A stretch of DNA of 64,000 bases from Halomonas salipaludis (GCF_002286975.1 NZ_NSKB01000007.1:248001-312000); one strand, 5' to 3'. Shown: positions 27,977 through 46,271, counted from the stretch's first letter. Notes: a model not told the origin generated them from the sequence alone. Numbers and translations: made by a program.

Positions 27977-28622
27977 TTCAGCGCTGAGCCGAGTGAACCT
28001 GTTTGATTCCCGCGCCGACCACGCCAGCGTGGCAGTCGAGTCGCCGCTGGCCTATTCCCTGCAGCGCAGCGGCGCGCCGGCCCCCAGCGCCGCCAGCCGG
28101 GTCGTTCTGCGCGAGCAGGCCTTCCTTGGCCACCTGATCCTGCGCGGCGGCGCCATCGTGCTCGACGAAGCACTGCGCGAGGTGCTGGATACCGGCTTGC
28201 CGGGCCGCCCCAATACCCTGAGCTGGGACGCCAGCGGCGAGCGCTCGATCCAGTGGCTGTCGCCGGACGAGTGGTTGCTGATCGTCCCCGGCGGCGAAGC
28301 CTTCGCGGTGGAGCGGCGCCTGCGCGAGCGTCTCGCTGACGCTAGCTTCGCCATCGTCGACGTCAGCGGTGGCCAGACGCTGCTGACGCTGGAGGGCGAG
28401 GCGGTGCCCGAGCTGTTGATGAAGTCGGTGGTCTACGACGTCGACCCGAGCCACTTCGCGGTGGGCAAGGGGGTGAACACGGTGTTCGCCAAGGCCACCG
28501 CCATCGTGCGCCGTAGCGGCGAGACGCGCTGGGAGCTGGTGGTGCGTAGAAGCTTCGCCGACTACTGCTACCGCTGGCTGCTGGATGCCGGCGAGGAGTA
28601 TGCCATCGGCGTCGAGCGGTAA
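27969..28622 (+). CDS. soxG: Sarcosine oxidase gamma subunit
   Basis: The product is 217 residues. It is GcvT-related but lacks the folate site; it completes the heterotetramer. Seen: W-L-S-P-D-E-W-L-L-I in the middle and the C-terminal R-R-S-F-A-D-Y-C-Y-R-W-L motif. The frame is open from 27795, but the start overlapping the soxA stop by 8 bp gives the usual length and the expected N-terminus. Confidence 0.92.
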   Translation: MSDSALSRVNLFDSRADHASVAVESPLAYSLQRSGAPAPSAASRVVLREQAFLGHLILRGGAIVLDEALREVLDTGLPGRPNTLSWDASGERSIQWLSPDEWLLIVPGGEAFAVERRLRERLADASFAIVDVSGGQTLLTLEGEAVPELLMKSVVYDVDPSHFAVGKGVNTVFAKATAIVRRSGETRWELVVRRSFADYCYRWLLDAGEEYAIGVER

Positions 28623-28657
28623 CAGCCAACGCGAAGGTCTTGATTGCCCAGGGTGAT

Positions 28658-28840
28658 CGCCGCTGCCTCTTAAGCGAAGGACGCCGGGGGCAGGTCGAAG
28701 AGGAGCGCCGCAGCCTCGTAAGCGAGGGACGCCGGGGACAGGTCGAAGAGGAGGTTTGCGCCATGGATGGCGCAAGGTAGCGCCCAGGGAAGGGTTCACA
28801 GCGCCTCCTCGTAGGCCTGTCGACGGATCAGTCCCGAGCG
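28658..28840 (+). repeat. Intergenic repeat, copy B (between soxG and purU)
   Basis: Same family and orientation as copy A. Its first 48-bp unit is tandemly duplicated (28658-28705 and 28706-28753), followed by the hairpin (28756-28775) and the tail ending in a GACGGATCAG block shared with copy A. The gap 28623-28943 otherwise shows no gene. Confidence 0.85.
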
Positions 28841-28943
28841 GTGCTGCCTACCTGCAATAGCCTTGCTTGATGGTCAATATTAAGCGACAACCGGCATGCT
28901 CAAGCAAACCGTCTACGGAAGGGATGCCCATCAAGGAGCCCCA

Positions 28944-29810
28944 ATGAATCACTCTTCAGATACCTGGATCCTCGCCGCCCAGTGCCCCAGCCGCCTGGGC
29001 ACCGTGGACGTGGTCACCCGCTTTCTCAAGGAGCAGCGCTGCTATATCACCGAGCAGCAGTCCTTCGATGATCGCCTCAGCGAGCGCTTCTTCATTCGTA
29101 CCGCCTTCTTCCCCGAGGCAGCAGGGTTCGACGCCGATGCCTTCCAGGCCGACTTCGCCGCCCGCGCCGCCGAGTTCGACATGACCTTCGAGCTGGCCTC
29201 GCCGGGCCAGCTCACGCCGGTGGTGATCATGGTCTCCAAGGCCGACCACTGCCTCAACGACCTGCTCTATCGCTACCGCACCGGCCAGTTGCCGATCGAG
29301 ATTCGCGCGGTGGTCTCCAACCACCCGGACCTCGAGCCGCTGGCCGCCTGGCACGACCTGCCCTACTACCATCTCCCCATCACCCCGGAGACCAAGCCCG
29401 AGCAGGAGGCCCAGGTGTGGCAGGTGATCGAGGAGAGCGGCGCCGAGCTGGTCATCCTGGCGCGCTACATGCAGGTACTCTCCAGCGAGATGAGCGAGAA
29501 GCTGGCGGGCAAGGCGATCAATATCCACCACTCGCTGCTGCCCGGCTTCAAGGGCGCCAAGCCTTACCACCAGGCCCATGCCAAGGGCGTCAAGCTGGTC
29601 GGTGCCACCGCCCACTACATCAACGACGACCTCGACGAAGGGCCGATCATCACCCAGGGTGTGGAGCCGGTGACCCACGCCGACACCCCCGAGGACCTGG
29701 TCGCCAAGGGCCGCGACATCGAGTGCCTGACCCTGGCCCGGGCGGTGGCCTACCACCTCGAGCGCCGGGTGTTTCTTAACGACAAGCGCACGGTGGTGTT
29801 CGCGCGCTGA
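28944..29810 (+). CDS. purU: Formyltetrahydrofolate deformylase
   Basis: The product is 288 residues. An N-terminal ACT domain (about 1-80) precedes the formyl-transferase fold with V-S-N-H-P-D, N-I-H-H-S-L-L-P-G-F and H-Y-I-N-D-D-L-D-E-G-P-I, which hold the catalytic Asn, His and Asp. It hydrolyses 10-formyl-THF to formate and THF, relieving the one-carbon load made by sarcosine oxidase; linkage to soxBDAG is known from Pseudomonas. AAGGAG precedes the ATG at 28944. Confidence 0.94.
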   Translation: MNHSSDTWILAAQCPSRLGTVDVVTRFLKEQRCYITEQQSFDDRLSERFFIRTAFFPEAAGFDADAFQADFAARAAEFDMTFELASPGQLTPVVIMVSKADHCLNDLLYRYRTGQLPIEIRAVVSNHPDLEPLAAWHDLPYYHLPITPETKPEQEAQVWQVIEESGAELVILARYMQVLSSEMSEKLAGKAINIHHSLLPGFKGAKPYHQAHAKGVKLVGATAHYINDDLDEGPIITQGVEPVTHADTPEDLVAKGRDIECLTLARAVAYHLERRVFLNDKRTVVFAR

Positions 29811-29864
29811 GGGTGCTTTCGGGGGAGCGGCGAGCGAGGCGCGCAGCGAAGGTTTATTGCTAAG

Positions 29865-29883
29865 CTAAACGATAATTCTTACA
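29865..29883. promoter_or_regulatory. Candidate Fur box upstream of the first TonB receptor
   Basis: The 19-mer matches the GATAATGATAATCATTATC consensus at 11 positions, including GATAAT at 29871-29876. It lies in an AT-rich island inside the otherwise GC-rich gap 29811-29948, flanked by an inverted repeat AAGCTAAA / TTTAGCTT. Confidence 0.5.
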
Positions 29884-29948
29884 ATTTAGCTTCGCTGGCG
29901 CTATTGCCGGCATCATCCGTCGCTCCGCTCCCATAACGAGACGCTCCC

Positions 29949-32015
29949 ATGTCCCATAATCCCTACTGCCCTGCGCCAGCTCCCCTGAGCGTGGCGATTC
30001 GGCGTGCTGCCGCGCTGTCGCTATCTGGCTTGCTGGCCACTACGTCCCTGGGCCTCCAGGCCCAAGACGATATCGAGACCCAAGACACCATGGTGGTGAC
30101 GGGCACCGCCTTGAAGGTGGCGACGCCGCTGGTCGAGACGCCGCGTCCGGTCTCCATCGTCGAGCGTGATGAGCTCGAAGAGCGCAACGTGCAGCAGCTC
30201 GACGAGACCTTCCGCTACCGCTCCGGCGTTTTGTCAGGCCATTACGGCTCGGATAACAACACCGACTGGTTCAAGGTCCGCGGCTTCGATCAGGCAACCT
30301 ATCAGGATGGTCTGCGGATTTACCGCGAGGGATTTTATCAATGGTTGCCAGAGCCCTATGGGCTGGATCGTATCGAACTCTTCAAAGGGCCCTCGTCGAT
30401 TCTCTACGGCGAGGCACCGTCCGGTGGCCTGATCAATGCCGTCAGCAAGCGGCCAACTGCCGAGCAGCGGGGCGAGATCAACATCCAGGCAGGCAACAGG
30501 AATCATCGTCAGGTGGGTATCGATACCTCGGGCCCGCTCACCGCAGCTGGCGATGTGCGCTATCGCTTCGTCGGTCTATACAAGGAGCGTGACGGCGACC
30601 TGAATGATACCGAGAACGAGCGCTACTACTTTGCGCCCAGTCTTGAGTGGGATATCTCCGACGACACCCGGTTGACCGTGCTTGCCAGCGTCCAGAAAGA
30701 TGACGGAATTCCCGTCAATCCCTTCAAGCTGGCCTATGGCACGGTTCAGGATACGCCGTTTGGCAGGGTGGATCCTCAGACCAACTACGGAGCCCCCGGT
30801 TACGACAAGGACGAGCGTACCCAGGCGGCGGTTGGATACGAGTTCGAGCATGCCTTCAACGACACGTGGAGATTCGAGCAGAATTTCCGCTATAGCCATC
30901 TCGACCTGGATCTGCGCAGTACCTATATGATGATGGGAACCGGTGATGGCCAGACGGCATTTCGCGGTCATCTGCAGCGCGACGGCGAGATCGATAGCAT
31001 CACCGTCGACAACCGCATGGTCGGCAAATGGTATAGCGACCGCACGGAAAACACGCTATTACTCGGGGTGGACTACCAGGACCTGACACTGGATGGCAGG
31101 GAATTCGACAACTACTTCTACGACAGTGTCGATATCTTCAATCCCCAGGGAGGCATTGCACCAGTACCCAGCGATCAGTTGACTCGTCGCAAGATCGACA
31201 AGGAGCAGCTGGGGCTCTATGCACAGAACCAGTTGCGTATCGACGACCGCTGGGTACTGCTTGGCGCCGTTCGCCACGACACTGCCGATGTACGCAACGA
31301 GTCCGAACTCGATAACAACACGGTGGATGAAACCCAGTCCGCGACCTCCTGGTCCGGTGGCGTCATGTACCTTGGCGATAACGGCCTGAATCCCTACATC
31401 AGCTATACGGAATCCTTCCGCCCGGCAGCGCAGACCAACCCCGATGGTGCCATCTTCGAGGAAATCGAAGGTGAACAGTGGGAGTTGGGCGTCAAGTACG
31501 CGCCGTTCAATTGGGACGGTTATGTGACAGCGGCGATCTTCGATATCAAGGAGTCGAACTCCTTTGCCACGGCTCCCGGTGGTTACCAGACGCAGGAGGG
31601 CGAGCGCACCTCACGTGGATTCGAACTCGAGGGGGTAGGTTATCTCACGGACGCACTCAGGCTGACCGCGGCCTATACCTACACCGATGCGCGTGATGCC
31701 GACGACAATCGGGCGGCACTGATCCCCCGGCATATGGCCTCTGCCTGGCTGAACTATGACTTCCAGGGAACGGCCCTGGATGGCTTGAATGTCGGGGTGG
31801 GGGTCCGCCACGCAGGTGAGACAGTGGATGGCGATATCACCGTAGCCGACTACACGGTGGGAGATGCCATGGCGAGTTACGACTTCAACCGCAACTGGAC
31901 CGCCCAGCTCAACGTCAACAACATCACTGACGAAACGTATGTCGCCAGTTGCGATTTCTGGTGCTATTACGGTGAGTCGCGCAGCGTCATCGGCAGCTTG
32001 AGCTATCGCTGGTAG
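29949..32015 (+). CDS. TonB-dependent siderophore receptor (1)
   Basis: An outer-membrane receptor of 688 residues. Order: a signal peptide to about residue 38 (Q-A), a TonB box in D-T-M-V-V-T-G, a plug domain (R-P-V-S-I-V, F-K-V-R-G-F, Y-G-E-A-P-S-G-G-L-I-N-A-V-S-K-R), then a 22-strand barrel ending in an aromatic C-terminus (Y-R-W). There is no N-terminal STN signalling domain, so it cannot be a FecA-type transducer. It imports a ferric siderophore, plausibly the one made by the NRPS operon. A Fur-like box precedes it. Confidence 0.88.
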   Translation: MSHNPYCPAPAPLSVAIRRAAALSLSGLLATTSLGLQAQDDIETQDTMVVTGTALKVATPLVETPRPVSIVERDELEERNVQQLDETFRYRSGVLSGHYGSDNNTDWFKVRGFDQATYQDGLRIYREGFYQWLPEPYGLDRIELFKGPSSILYGEAPSGGLINAVSKRPTAEQRGEINIQAGNRNHRQVGIDTSGPLTAAGDVRYRFVGLYKERDGDLNDTENERYYFAPSLEWDISDDTRLTVLASVQKDDGIPVNPFKLAYGTVQDTPFGRVDPQTNYGAPGYDKDERTQAAVGYEFEHAFNDTWRFEQNFRYSHLDLDLRSTYMMMGTGDGQTAFRGHLQRDGEIDSITVDNRMVGKWYSDRTENTLLLGVDYQDLTLDGREFDNYFYDSVDIFNPQGGIAPVPSDQLTRRKIDKEQLGLYAQNQLRIDDRWVLLGAVRHDTADVRNESELDNNTVDETQSATSWSGGVMYLGDNGLNPYISYTESFRPAAQTNPDGAIFEEIEGEQWELGVKYAPFNWDGYVTAAIFDIKESNSFATAPGGYQTQEGERTSRGFELEGVGYLTDALRLTAAYTYTDARDADDNRAALIPRHMASAWLNYDFQGTALDGLNVGVGVRHAGETVDGDITVADYTVGDAMASYDFNRNWTAQLNVNNITDETYVASCDFWCYYGESRSVIGSLSYRW

Positions 32016-32025
32016 GCACGAAAAA

Positions 32026-32062
32026 GACAGGATCTTGGCCGTCCCTGGCCAAGCATCCTGTC
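32026..32062 (-). terminator. Terminator between the first receptor and the DUF6746-like gene
   Basis: A GACAGGAT-TTGGCC stem pairs with its complement around a 6-nt loop, with one small internal bulge. Read leftward it is followed by TTTTT, so it is a good intrinsic terminator for the minus-strand gene. It can also serve the convergent receptor gene. Confidence 0.75.
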
Positions 32063-32105
32063 AACAGTAAGCCACGTCCGAGTTCGCGAGACCTCGAACG
32101 CTGAG

Positions 32106-32504
32106 TCAGTCGATGATCTTGCGCGACTCGGCCAAATAAACCTCGCCGTGCTGTCTTACGCCTTCCACGTCCTGGGTTTCCGAGGCGATATGCACCTCCT
32201 CCAGCGTGTCGGCCAGGGCTGCCAAGTCGGCGTTGATCTTCTCCAGCGCGTTTTCCAGGGTATAGGTCAGTTCATGCACCTGGCCCATCTCCTGGGGGCT
32301 CAGCTCACCCTCCAGCAGCGCCTCTAGCTTGCGGTTGTATTCAGATAAGTTGGCGACGGCCTGCTCCAGGGTCTCTGCGGGCTTACCCGAGAAGTGCTCA
32401 ACGCGTTCGTCGGCTAGCGCCAATCCAGGCATGGCCAGGGCCAGCCACACTGCCAGGCAGGGTAGGCCGCCAAGCGGAAGCCATGCTGTGCGTGTCTTGA
32501 TCAT
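32106..32504 (-). CDS. Small exported DUF6746-like protein
   Basis: The product is 132 residues with a signal peptide (cleavage near A-L-A-D, residue 30) and a mature part predicted to be all helix. It opens with F-S-G-K-P-A-E-T-L-E and is rich in Glu and Leu (H-E-L-T-Y-T-L-E-N-A-L-E-K-I). I recall this pattern as the DUF6746 family, with no defined function. The start at 32504 follows AAGGGAG; the frame extends to 32702 without support. GATAATCAT on its own strand 25-33 bp upstream suggests iron control. Location between a receptor and the iron sigma factor suggests a periplasmic role in iron stress, unproven. Confidence 0.65.
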   Translation of the reverse strand: MIKTRTAWLPLGGLPCLAVWLALAMPGLALADERVEHFSGKPAETLEQAVANLSEYNRKLEALLEGELSPQEMGQVHELTYTLENALEKINADLAALADTLEEVHIASETQDVEGVRQHGEVYLAESRKIID

Positions 32505-32528
32505 GAGTGAACTCCCTTGCAGTTGCGT

Positions 32529-32537
32529 ATGATTATC
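32529..32537 (-). promoter_or_regulatory. Partial Fur box upstream of the DUF6746-like gene
   Basis: On the minus strand GATAATCAT equals nine consecutive positions of the Fur consensus. It lies 25 bp upstream of the gene start and faces the sigma-factor Fur box 120 bp away. Confidence 0.45.
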
Positions 32538-32656
32538 AAACGCGAATGAGAGGATATCACTCGCGCTGACACCCGGCAAGCCAGCCGCTAACAGGCGCTG
32601 CGTCGATCCTGTGCGTTTGGACAAGGATGCTAGAACGACAAGAGAAAGCTGGTAAT

Positions 32657-32675
32657 GAAAATGATAAAAATTCGT
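32657..32675. promoter_or_regulatory. Fur box upstream of the ECF sigma factor gene
   Basis: The 19-mer containing GAAAATGATAA matches the Fur consensus at 13 of 19 positions, 45-63 bp before the sigma-factor ATG. Iron-repressed expression is expected. Confidence 0.6.
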
Positions 32676-32719
32676 ATTAGTATGCTTGGCGTTGTGTGTC
32701 AACTGGCAGGAGGCCGGGT

Positions 32720-33229
32720 ATGCGACAGTCCAAGCCGTTGAGTCAGGTCGAAGAGATCTTCGTAAAAGACAGAATAAGAATATTCAATTCGGTACTTAAA
32801 ATATTGTCCAATCGCGAACTGGCAGAAGATGTCGTGCACGATGCCTATCTCAAGGTCAGGGAGGCAGGGGCGACCCTTGCCATCACGCAGCCATCGGCCT
32901 ATGCCTTTCGGGTGGCACGCTGCCTGGCCATCGATCGCTATCGGCGTCGTGCGCTTGAAACCGGCCTCTTTGCCGGTGAGAGTGAGGAGGGGCAGGGCGT
33001 CTCCTACACGACACCGGAGAGAATAGAAATAGGCCGGGAGGAGTTGCGGCTGGTGTCGAAGGCCATGGAGGCTTTGCCAAGCAGGACACGCCGGGCCTTC
33101 GAACTTTATCGGATGGGCGGCTATACCCAGCGTGAGGTGGCTGAGCAGCTAGGGGTTTCGACCACGCTGGTCAACTTCATGATACGCGATGCATTAAGCC
33201 ACTGCCGCAGTGCGCTACTCAACGATTGA
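32720..33229 (+). CDS. ECF sigma factor, FecI/PvdS-like
   Basis: The product is 169 residues. The sigma-70 region 2 has N-R-E-L-A-E-D-V-V-H-D-A-Y-L-K-V (core binding and -10 recognition). Region 4 has L-P-S-R-T-R-R-A-F-E-L-Y-R-M-G-G-Y-T-Q-R-E-V-A-E-Q-L-G-V-S helix-turn-helix for the -35. The length is that of iron-starvation sigma factors. AGGAGG precedes the ATG at 32720. A small FecR-like protein follows, then the siderophore operon, so it probably drives that operon. A Fur box lies upstream. Confidence 0.88.
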   Translation: MRQSKPLSQVEEIFVKDRIRIFNSVLKILSNRELAEDVVHDAYLKVREAGATLAITQPSAYAFRVARCLAIDRYRRRALETGLFAGESEEGQGVSYTTPERIEIGREELRLVSKAMEALPSRTRRAFELYRMGGYTQREVAEQLGVSTTLVNFMIRDALSHCRSALLND

Positions 33230-33322
33230 TACGCAGGTCGACTCACAGTTGCTTTTTGTTACTATTCGAGTGACTGGCTAGATCCATGAGGCTTGCGATA
33301 CATCCCGCAGGGCAAGACGACA

Positions 33323-33523
33323 ATGAACAACGAAAACGGCAATGATGCCGAGTGGCAGGCAGCCCTCGACTGGTTGATGCGCATGCACGATGGTGAACTC
33401 GACGATGCCGGGCATCGGGAGCTACATGCCTGGTTGGCGGCGTCGCCGACACACCGTGACGCCTTCCGCGAGGCCGAGCGCCTCTGGACGCTGACCGGGC
33501 TGCTACCCCCCAAAGACAAGTAA
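33323..33523 (+). CDS. Miniature FecR-like protein (DUF4880 domain only)
   Basis: The product is 66 residues and matches only the cytoplasmic N-terminal domain of FecR anti-sigma factors: W-Q-A-A-L-D-W-L-M-R-M-H-D-G-E, then L-H-A-W-L-A-A-S-P-T-H-R-D-A-F and L-W-T-L. There is no membrane segment and no periplasmic FecR domain, which in normal proteins (over 300 residues) relay the receptor signal. No in-frame continuation exists after the stop. It follows the sigma gene and likely binds it as a soluble partner. An upstream TTG (33293) is possible, but the ATG at 33323 gives the cleaner domain. Confidence 0.75.
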   Translation: MNNENGNDAEWQAALDWLMRMHDGELDDAGHRELHAWLAASPTHRDAFREAERLWTLTGLLPPKDK

Positions 33524-33669
33524 CGTTCTCATCTCTCTTCTACGTTCTCTTCCCTCCTTTCGTCTATGAGCCAGCGCTTGGCTTAAATTCTTTCGCCCCT
33601 CGTTCGTCATGGTAAATGAGAAGCAATAGCATGCTTCGAAAAGACCCATGCACCGACGAGGTAAGCGTC

Positions 33670-33900
33670 ATGACGAGTTGTTTCGATCGCGAAGACGGGG
33701 TGTTCCGCGTCCTGGTCAACCACGAAGAGCAGTACTCCCTGTGGCCCGAGTGGAAGGCGATTCCCGCCGGCTGGAAAGATACCGGCATACTCGGCGACAA
33801 GCAGACCTGCCTCGACTACGTGGAAAAGACCTGGACCGACATGCGGCCGCTCTCGCTGCGCAAGTGGATGGAGCAACAAGCCACGGCTGAAGCGGAGTAG
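33670..33900 (+). CDS. MbtH-like NRPS accessory protein
   Basis: The product is 76 residues with the MbtH family pattern: [15 protein letters not shown], then P-A-G-W and [14 protein letters not shown]. It binds adenylation domains and supports their folding or activity. GAGGT precedes the ATG at 33670. First gene of the siderophore run, ending 4 bp before the thioesterase. Confidence 0.93.
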   Translation: MTSCFDREDGVFRVLVNHEEQYSLWPEWKAIPAGWKDTGILGDKQTCLDYVEKTWTDMRPLSLRKWMEQQATAEAE

Positions 33901-33904
33901 GCAG

Positions 33905-34645
33905 ATGCATCCCCGACGGATGAAGCTGCTCTGCCTGCCCTGCGCCGGGGCTAGCGCCACCATGTACCTGCGCTGGAAGCGCCACTTGCCGGCGTGGATC
34001 GAGGTTCACCCTATCGAACTGCCGGGGCGGGGCGAGCGCCTGGGCGAGCCGTTCATCAAGGATTTCGAGACCCTGGTGGTGCGCCTGTGCGAGGAGCAGG
34101 CGACGCGCATGCGCGGCGACTTTGCCCTGTTCGGGCACAGCATGGGCGCGCTGCTGGCCCACGGCATGGCGCTGCGCCTGCGCGATGTGGGGCGCCCCCA
34201 GCCGCGGATGCTGTTCGCCTCGGGGAGCCCGGCGCCCTCGATGCGCGATCCGCAGCGCTTCGCCGGGCTCGACAACGACGAGGCCCTGGTCGCCGACCTG
34301 CATCAGCAGGGCGGCACCCCCGAGGAGGTATTCGCAAGTCCCGAGCTGCTGCGCCTCACCCTCGACGTGCTGGCGGCGGACTACCGCCTGTGCCGCGGTT
34401 TCCGCTATCGCGGCAGGCCACCGCTCGACTATCCGCTGCAGGTCTTCGCCGGACGTGATGACGACATCGAAAGCGAACGCCTGGAGGCATGGCGACGTGA
34501 GGCGGGCGGGGCCTTCTCTCTGGACTGGTTCGAGGGCGGGCACTTCTTCCTGCGTCAGCAGGAGCCGCAAGTGCTGGCGGCCATCGAGCGCTCGCTGAGT
34601 TCACGGCTAGCGGAGGTGCCCCATGCAGCGCCTGCCGTTGGCTGA
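33905..34645 (+). CDS. Type II thioesterase
   Basis: An alpha/beta hydrolase of 246 residues that clears misprimed acyl groups from carrier proteins. Seen: L-P-C-A-G-A-S-A near the N-terminus, the nucleophile in G-H-S-M-G-A (Ser 79), and the catalytic His in G-G-H-F-F-L (His 213). It overlaps the next gene by 23 bp, so the two are probably co-translated. Confidence 0.9.
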   Translation: MHPRRMKLLCLPCAGASATMYLRWKRHLPAWIEVHPIELPGRGERLGEPFIKDFETLVVRLCEEQATRMRGDFALFGHSMGALLAHGMALRLRDVGRPQPRMLFASGSPAPSMRDPQRFAGLDNDEALVADLHQQGGTPEEVFASPELLRLTLDVLAADYRLCRGFRYRGRPPLDYPLQVFAGRDDDIESERLEAWRREAGGAFSLDWFEGGHFFLRQQEPQVLAAIERSLSSRLAEVPHAAPAVG

Positions 34646-35360
34646 ATCGGTGCCCACGGAGCTGGAGGTCTGGCAGTTGCTGCTGGATACCGGCAGGGAG
34701 CCGGCACCAGATGCCTGGCGGCTGCTCAGCCACGAGGAGCAGGCGAGGGCCAGGCGCTTTCGCCACCTGGCGGATCGTGTGCGTGCCGTCGCCACCCGTG
34801 CGGCACTGCGGCGGCTGCTGGCGGAGCGAATCGGCGTGGCGGCCGACGAGCTAGCGTTCAGCGAGAACGCCCACGGCAAGCCGCTACTGGCTGGTGTCGA
34901 GGGGCCGGCGTTCAACGTCTCGCATGCCGGCAACGTTGCCCTCATTGCACTGGCGCCCAGCGGTGCGGTGGGGGTCGACATCGAGCGGCAGCATAACGAC
35001 GCCGAGCTCGAAGCGCTGTACGACCTGCTTCTATCGCCGAGCGAGCGGGCCGAGCACAGCGGTGGCCAAGCGGTCCTGCCCCTGATCGAGCGCTGGGTCG
35101 TGAAGGAGGCAACGCTCAAGGCCTTGGGCGTGGGGATCGCCGAGCATCTACCGGCGCTGTCGGTCTTCCTCTCGTCTGGCCAGCGCAACGCCTACCGGCT
35201 CGATTACCGCTTGGCCGCCCCACCCCTGGAAGCCTGGGCGATCAGCGCGCCGGCAGGCTATACCGCCGCGCTGGCCTGTGCCGACAGGACGGCGAGCGAA
35301 CCCTTCAGCACACACTCTTTAGGAGGCCAGCCATGCACAGCAATGGCACAACACCAGTGA
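34623..35360 (+). CDS. Sfp-type 4'-phosphopantetheinyl transferase
   Basis: The product is 245 residues and loads the phosphopantetheine arm onto the seven carrier domains of the NRPSs. Seen: H-G-K-P, F-N-V-S-H-A-G, the Mg-binding G-V-D-I-E-R (about 118) and W-V-V-K-E-A-T-L-K-A-L-G (about 158). GGAGG precedes the ATG. The C-terminal 25 residues run into the start of the next gene (28-bp overlap). Confidence 0.92.
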   Translation: MQRLPLAESVPTELEVWQLLLDTGREPAPDAWRLLSHEEQARARRFRHLADRVRAVATRAALRRLLAERIGVAADELAFSENAHGKPLLAGVEGPAFNVSHAGNVALIALAPSGAVGVDIERQHNDAELEALYDLLLSPSERAEHSGGQAVLPLIERWVVKEATLKALGVGIAEHLPALSVFLSSGQRNAYRLDYRLAAPPLEAWAISAPAGYTAALACADRTASEPFSTHSLGGQPCTAMAQHQ

Positions 35361-36340
35361 AACACGCCGCGGAAGCATTCGAGCGCAAGGCGCCTGTGGG
35401 GTCGGAGCTGCCCACTCTGATCTCCCCGGCGTACGAGAACCAACCGTTATTGGAAGCCTTCGGCGAACTGCGTGCCGATATCGAGGCGCTGGTGACACGG
35501 TTTGGCGGGGTGCTGCTGCGTGGCTTCCAGGTGCCCTCGGTCGACGCTTTTCAGCAGTTTGCCGCCGCCTTTGGGCATCCACTGCTTAGCTATGAGTTCG
35601 CATCGACGCCACGCTCAGCCGTTTCGTCAGGCATCTATACCTCCACCGAATATCCCGCCCACCAGCATATCCCGCTGCACAACGAGCAGGCCTACACCCG
35701 CGAGTGGCCGATGAAGATCTGGTTCCACTGCGTCACCGCGTCGCCGGAGGGCGGCGAAACGCCGATTGCCGACAGCCGCGCCATCTACCGCCGCATGCCT
35801 GCCGAGATCCGCGAGCGCTTCGAGCCCGGCATTCTCTATGTGCGCAACTACGGCGACTTCGATATGCCCTGGCAGCAGGTCTTCAACACGGAAGAGCGCA
35901 GCGAAGTGGAGGCATTCTGCCGTCGCGCAGGTATTCGCTGTGAATGGAAGCCGGATGGCGACCTGCGTACCACCCAACTGTGCCAGAGCATGGAAACCCA
36001 TCCCGTCACCGGTGAGCGGGTGTGGTTCAACCAGGGCCACCTGTTTCACGTCTCCAACCTGCAGCCGGAAGTGCGTGAATCGCTGGAAGAGCTGCTCGAC
36101 CCCGAAGACATGCCGCGCAACGTCTTCTTCGCCGACGGCAGCCCCATCGACGACGCCATCTTCGATGAGATTCGCGGCGTATTGGACGCAGAGACCGTGA
36201 TCTTCCCCTGGCAGGCGGGCGATGTGCTGATGCTCGACAACATGCTGGTCGCCCACGCACGCACACCTTTCAAGGGGCCGCGCAAGGTCGTGGTGGCCAT
36301 GGCGGAAGGCCACGGCAACCTCGCCAACACCACCTTTTGA
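35333..36340 (+). CDS. SyrP-like Fe(II)/2-oxoglutarate dioxygenase (probable aspartyl beta-hydroxylase)
   Basis: The product is 335 residues, of the TauD/TfdA fold. The iron triad is seen as His 116 and Glu 118 (P-L-H-N-E-Q-A-Y) with a distal His near 308 (V-A-H-A-R), followed by an Arg that would bind 2-oxoglutarate. SyrP-type enzymes hydroxylate aspartate bound to an NRPS carrier; beta-hydroxyaspartate is a common Fe(III) ligand. Two adenylation domains downstream carry an Asp code, which supports this role. AGGAGG precedes the ATG at 35333. Confidence 0.87.
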   Translation: MHSNGTTPVKHAAEAFERKAPVGSELPTLISPAYENQPLLEAFGELRADIEALVTRFGGVLLRGFQVPSVDAFQQFAAAFGHPLLSYEFASTPRSAVSSGIYTSTEYPAHQHIPLHNEQAYTREWPMKIWFHCVTASPEGGETPIADSRAIYRRMPAEIRERFEPGILYVRNYGDFDMPWQQVFNTEERSEVEAFCRRAGIRCEWKPDGDLRTTQLCQSMETHPVTGERVWFNQGHLFHVSNLQPEVRESLEELLDPEDMPRNVFFADGSPIDDAIFDEIRGVLDAETVIFPWQAGDVLMLDNMLVAHARTPFKGPRKVVVAMAEGHGNLANTTF

Positions 36341-36379
36341 TACGTCATCCCCGGGCCTGAATATCCAGTAGGTACGCAT

Positions 36380-46270
<9,891 letters not shown>

Positions 46271-46271
46271 G

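Noticed and set aside
29949-32015. Receptor 1 as a FecA-type signalling receptor for the nearby sigma factor
   Set aside because: The mature protein goes directly from the signal peptide to the TonB box; there is no room for an STN domain.
33613-33640. PvdS-type iron-starvation box (TAAAT-N16-CGT) before mbtH
   Set aside because: TAAAT is present at 33613 but no CGT occurs at the required distance; only CGA at a longer spacing.
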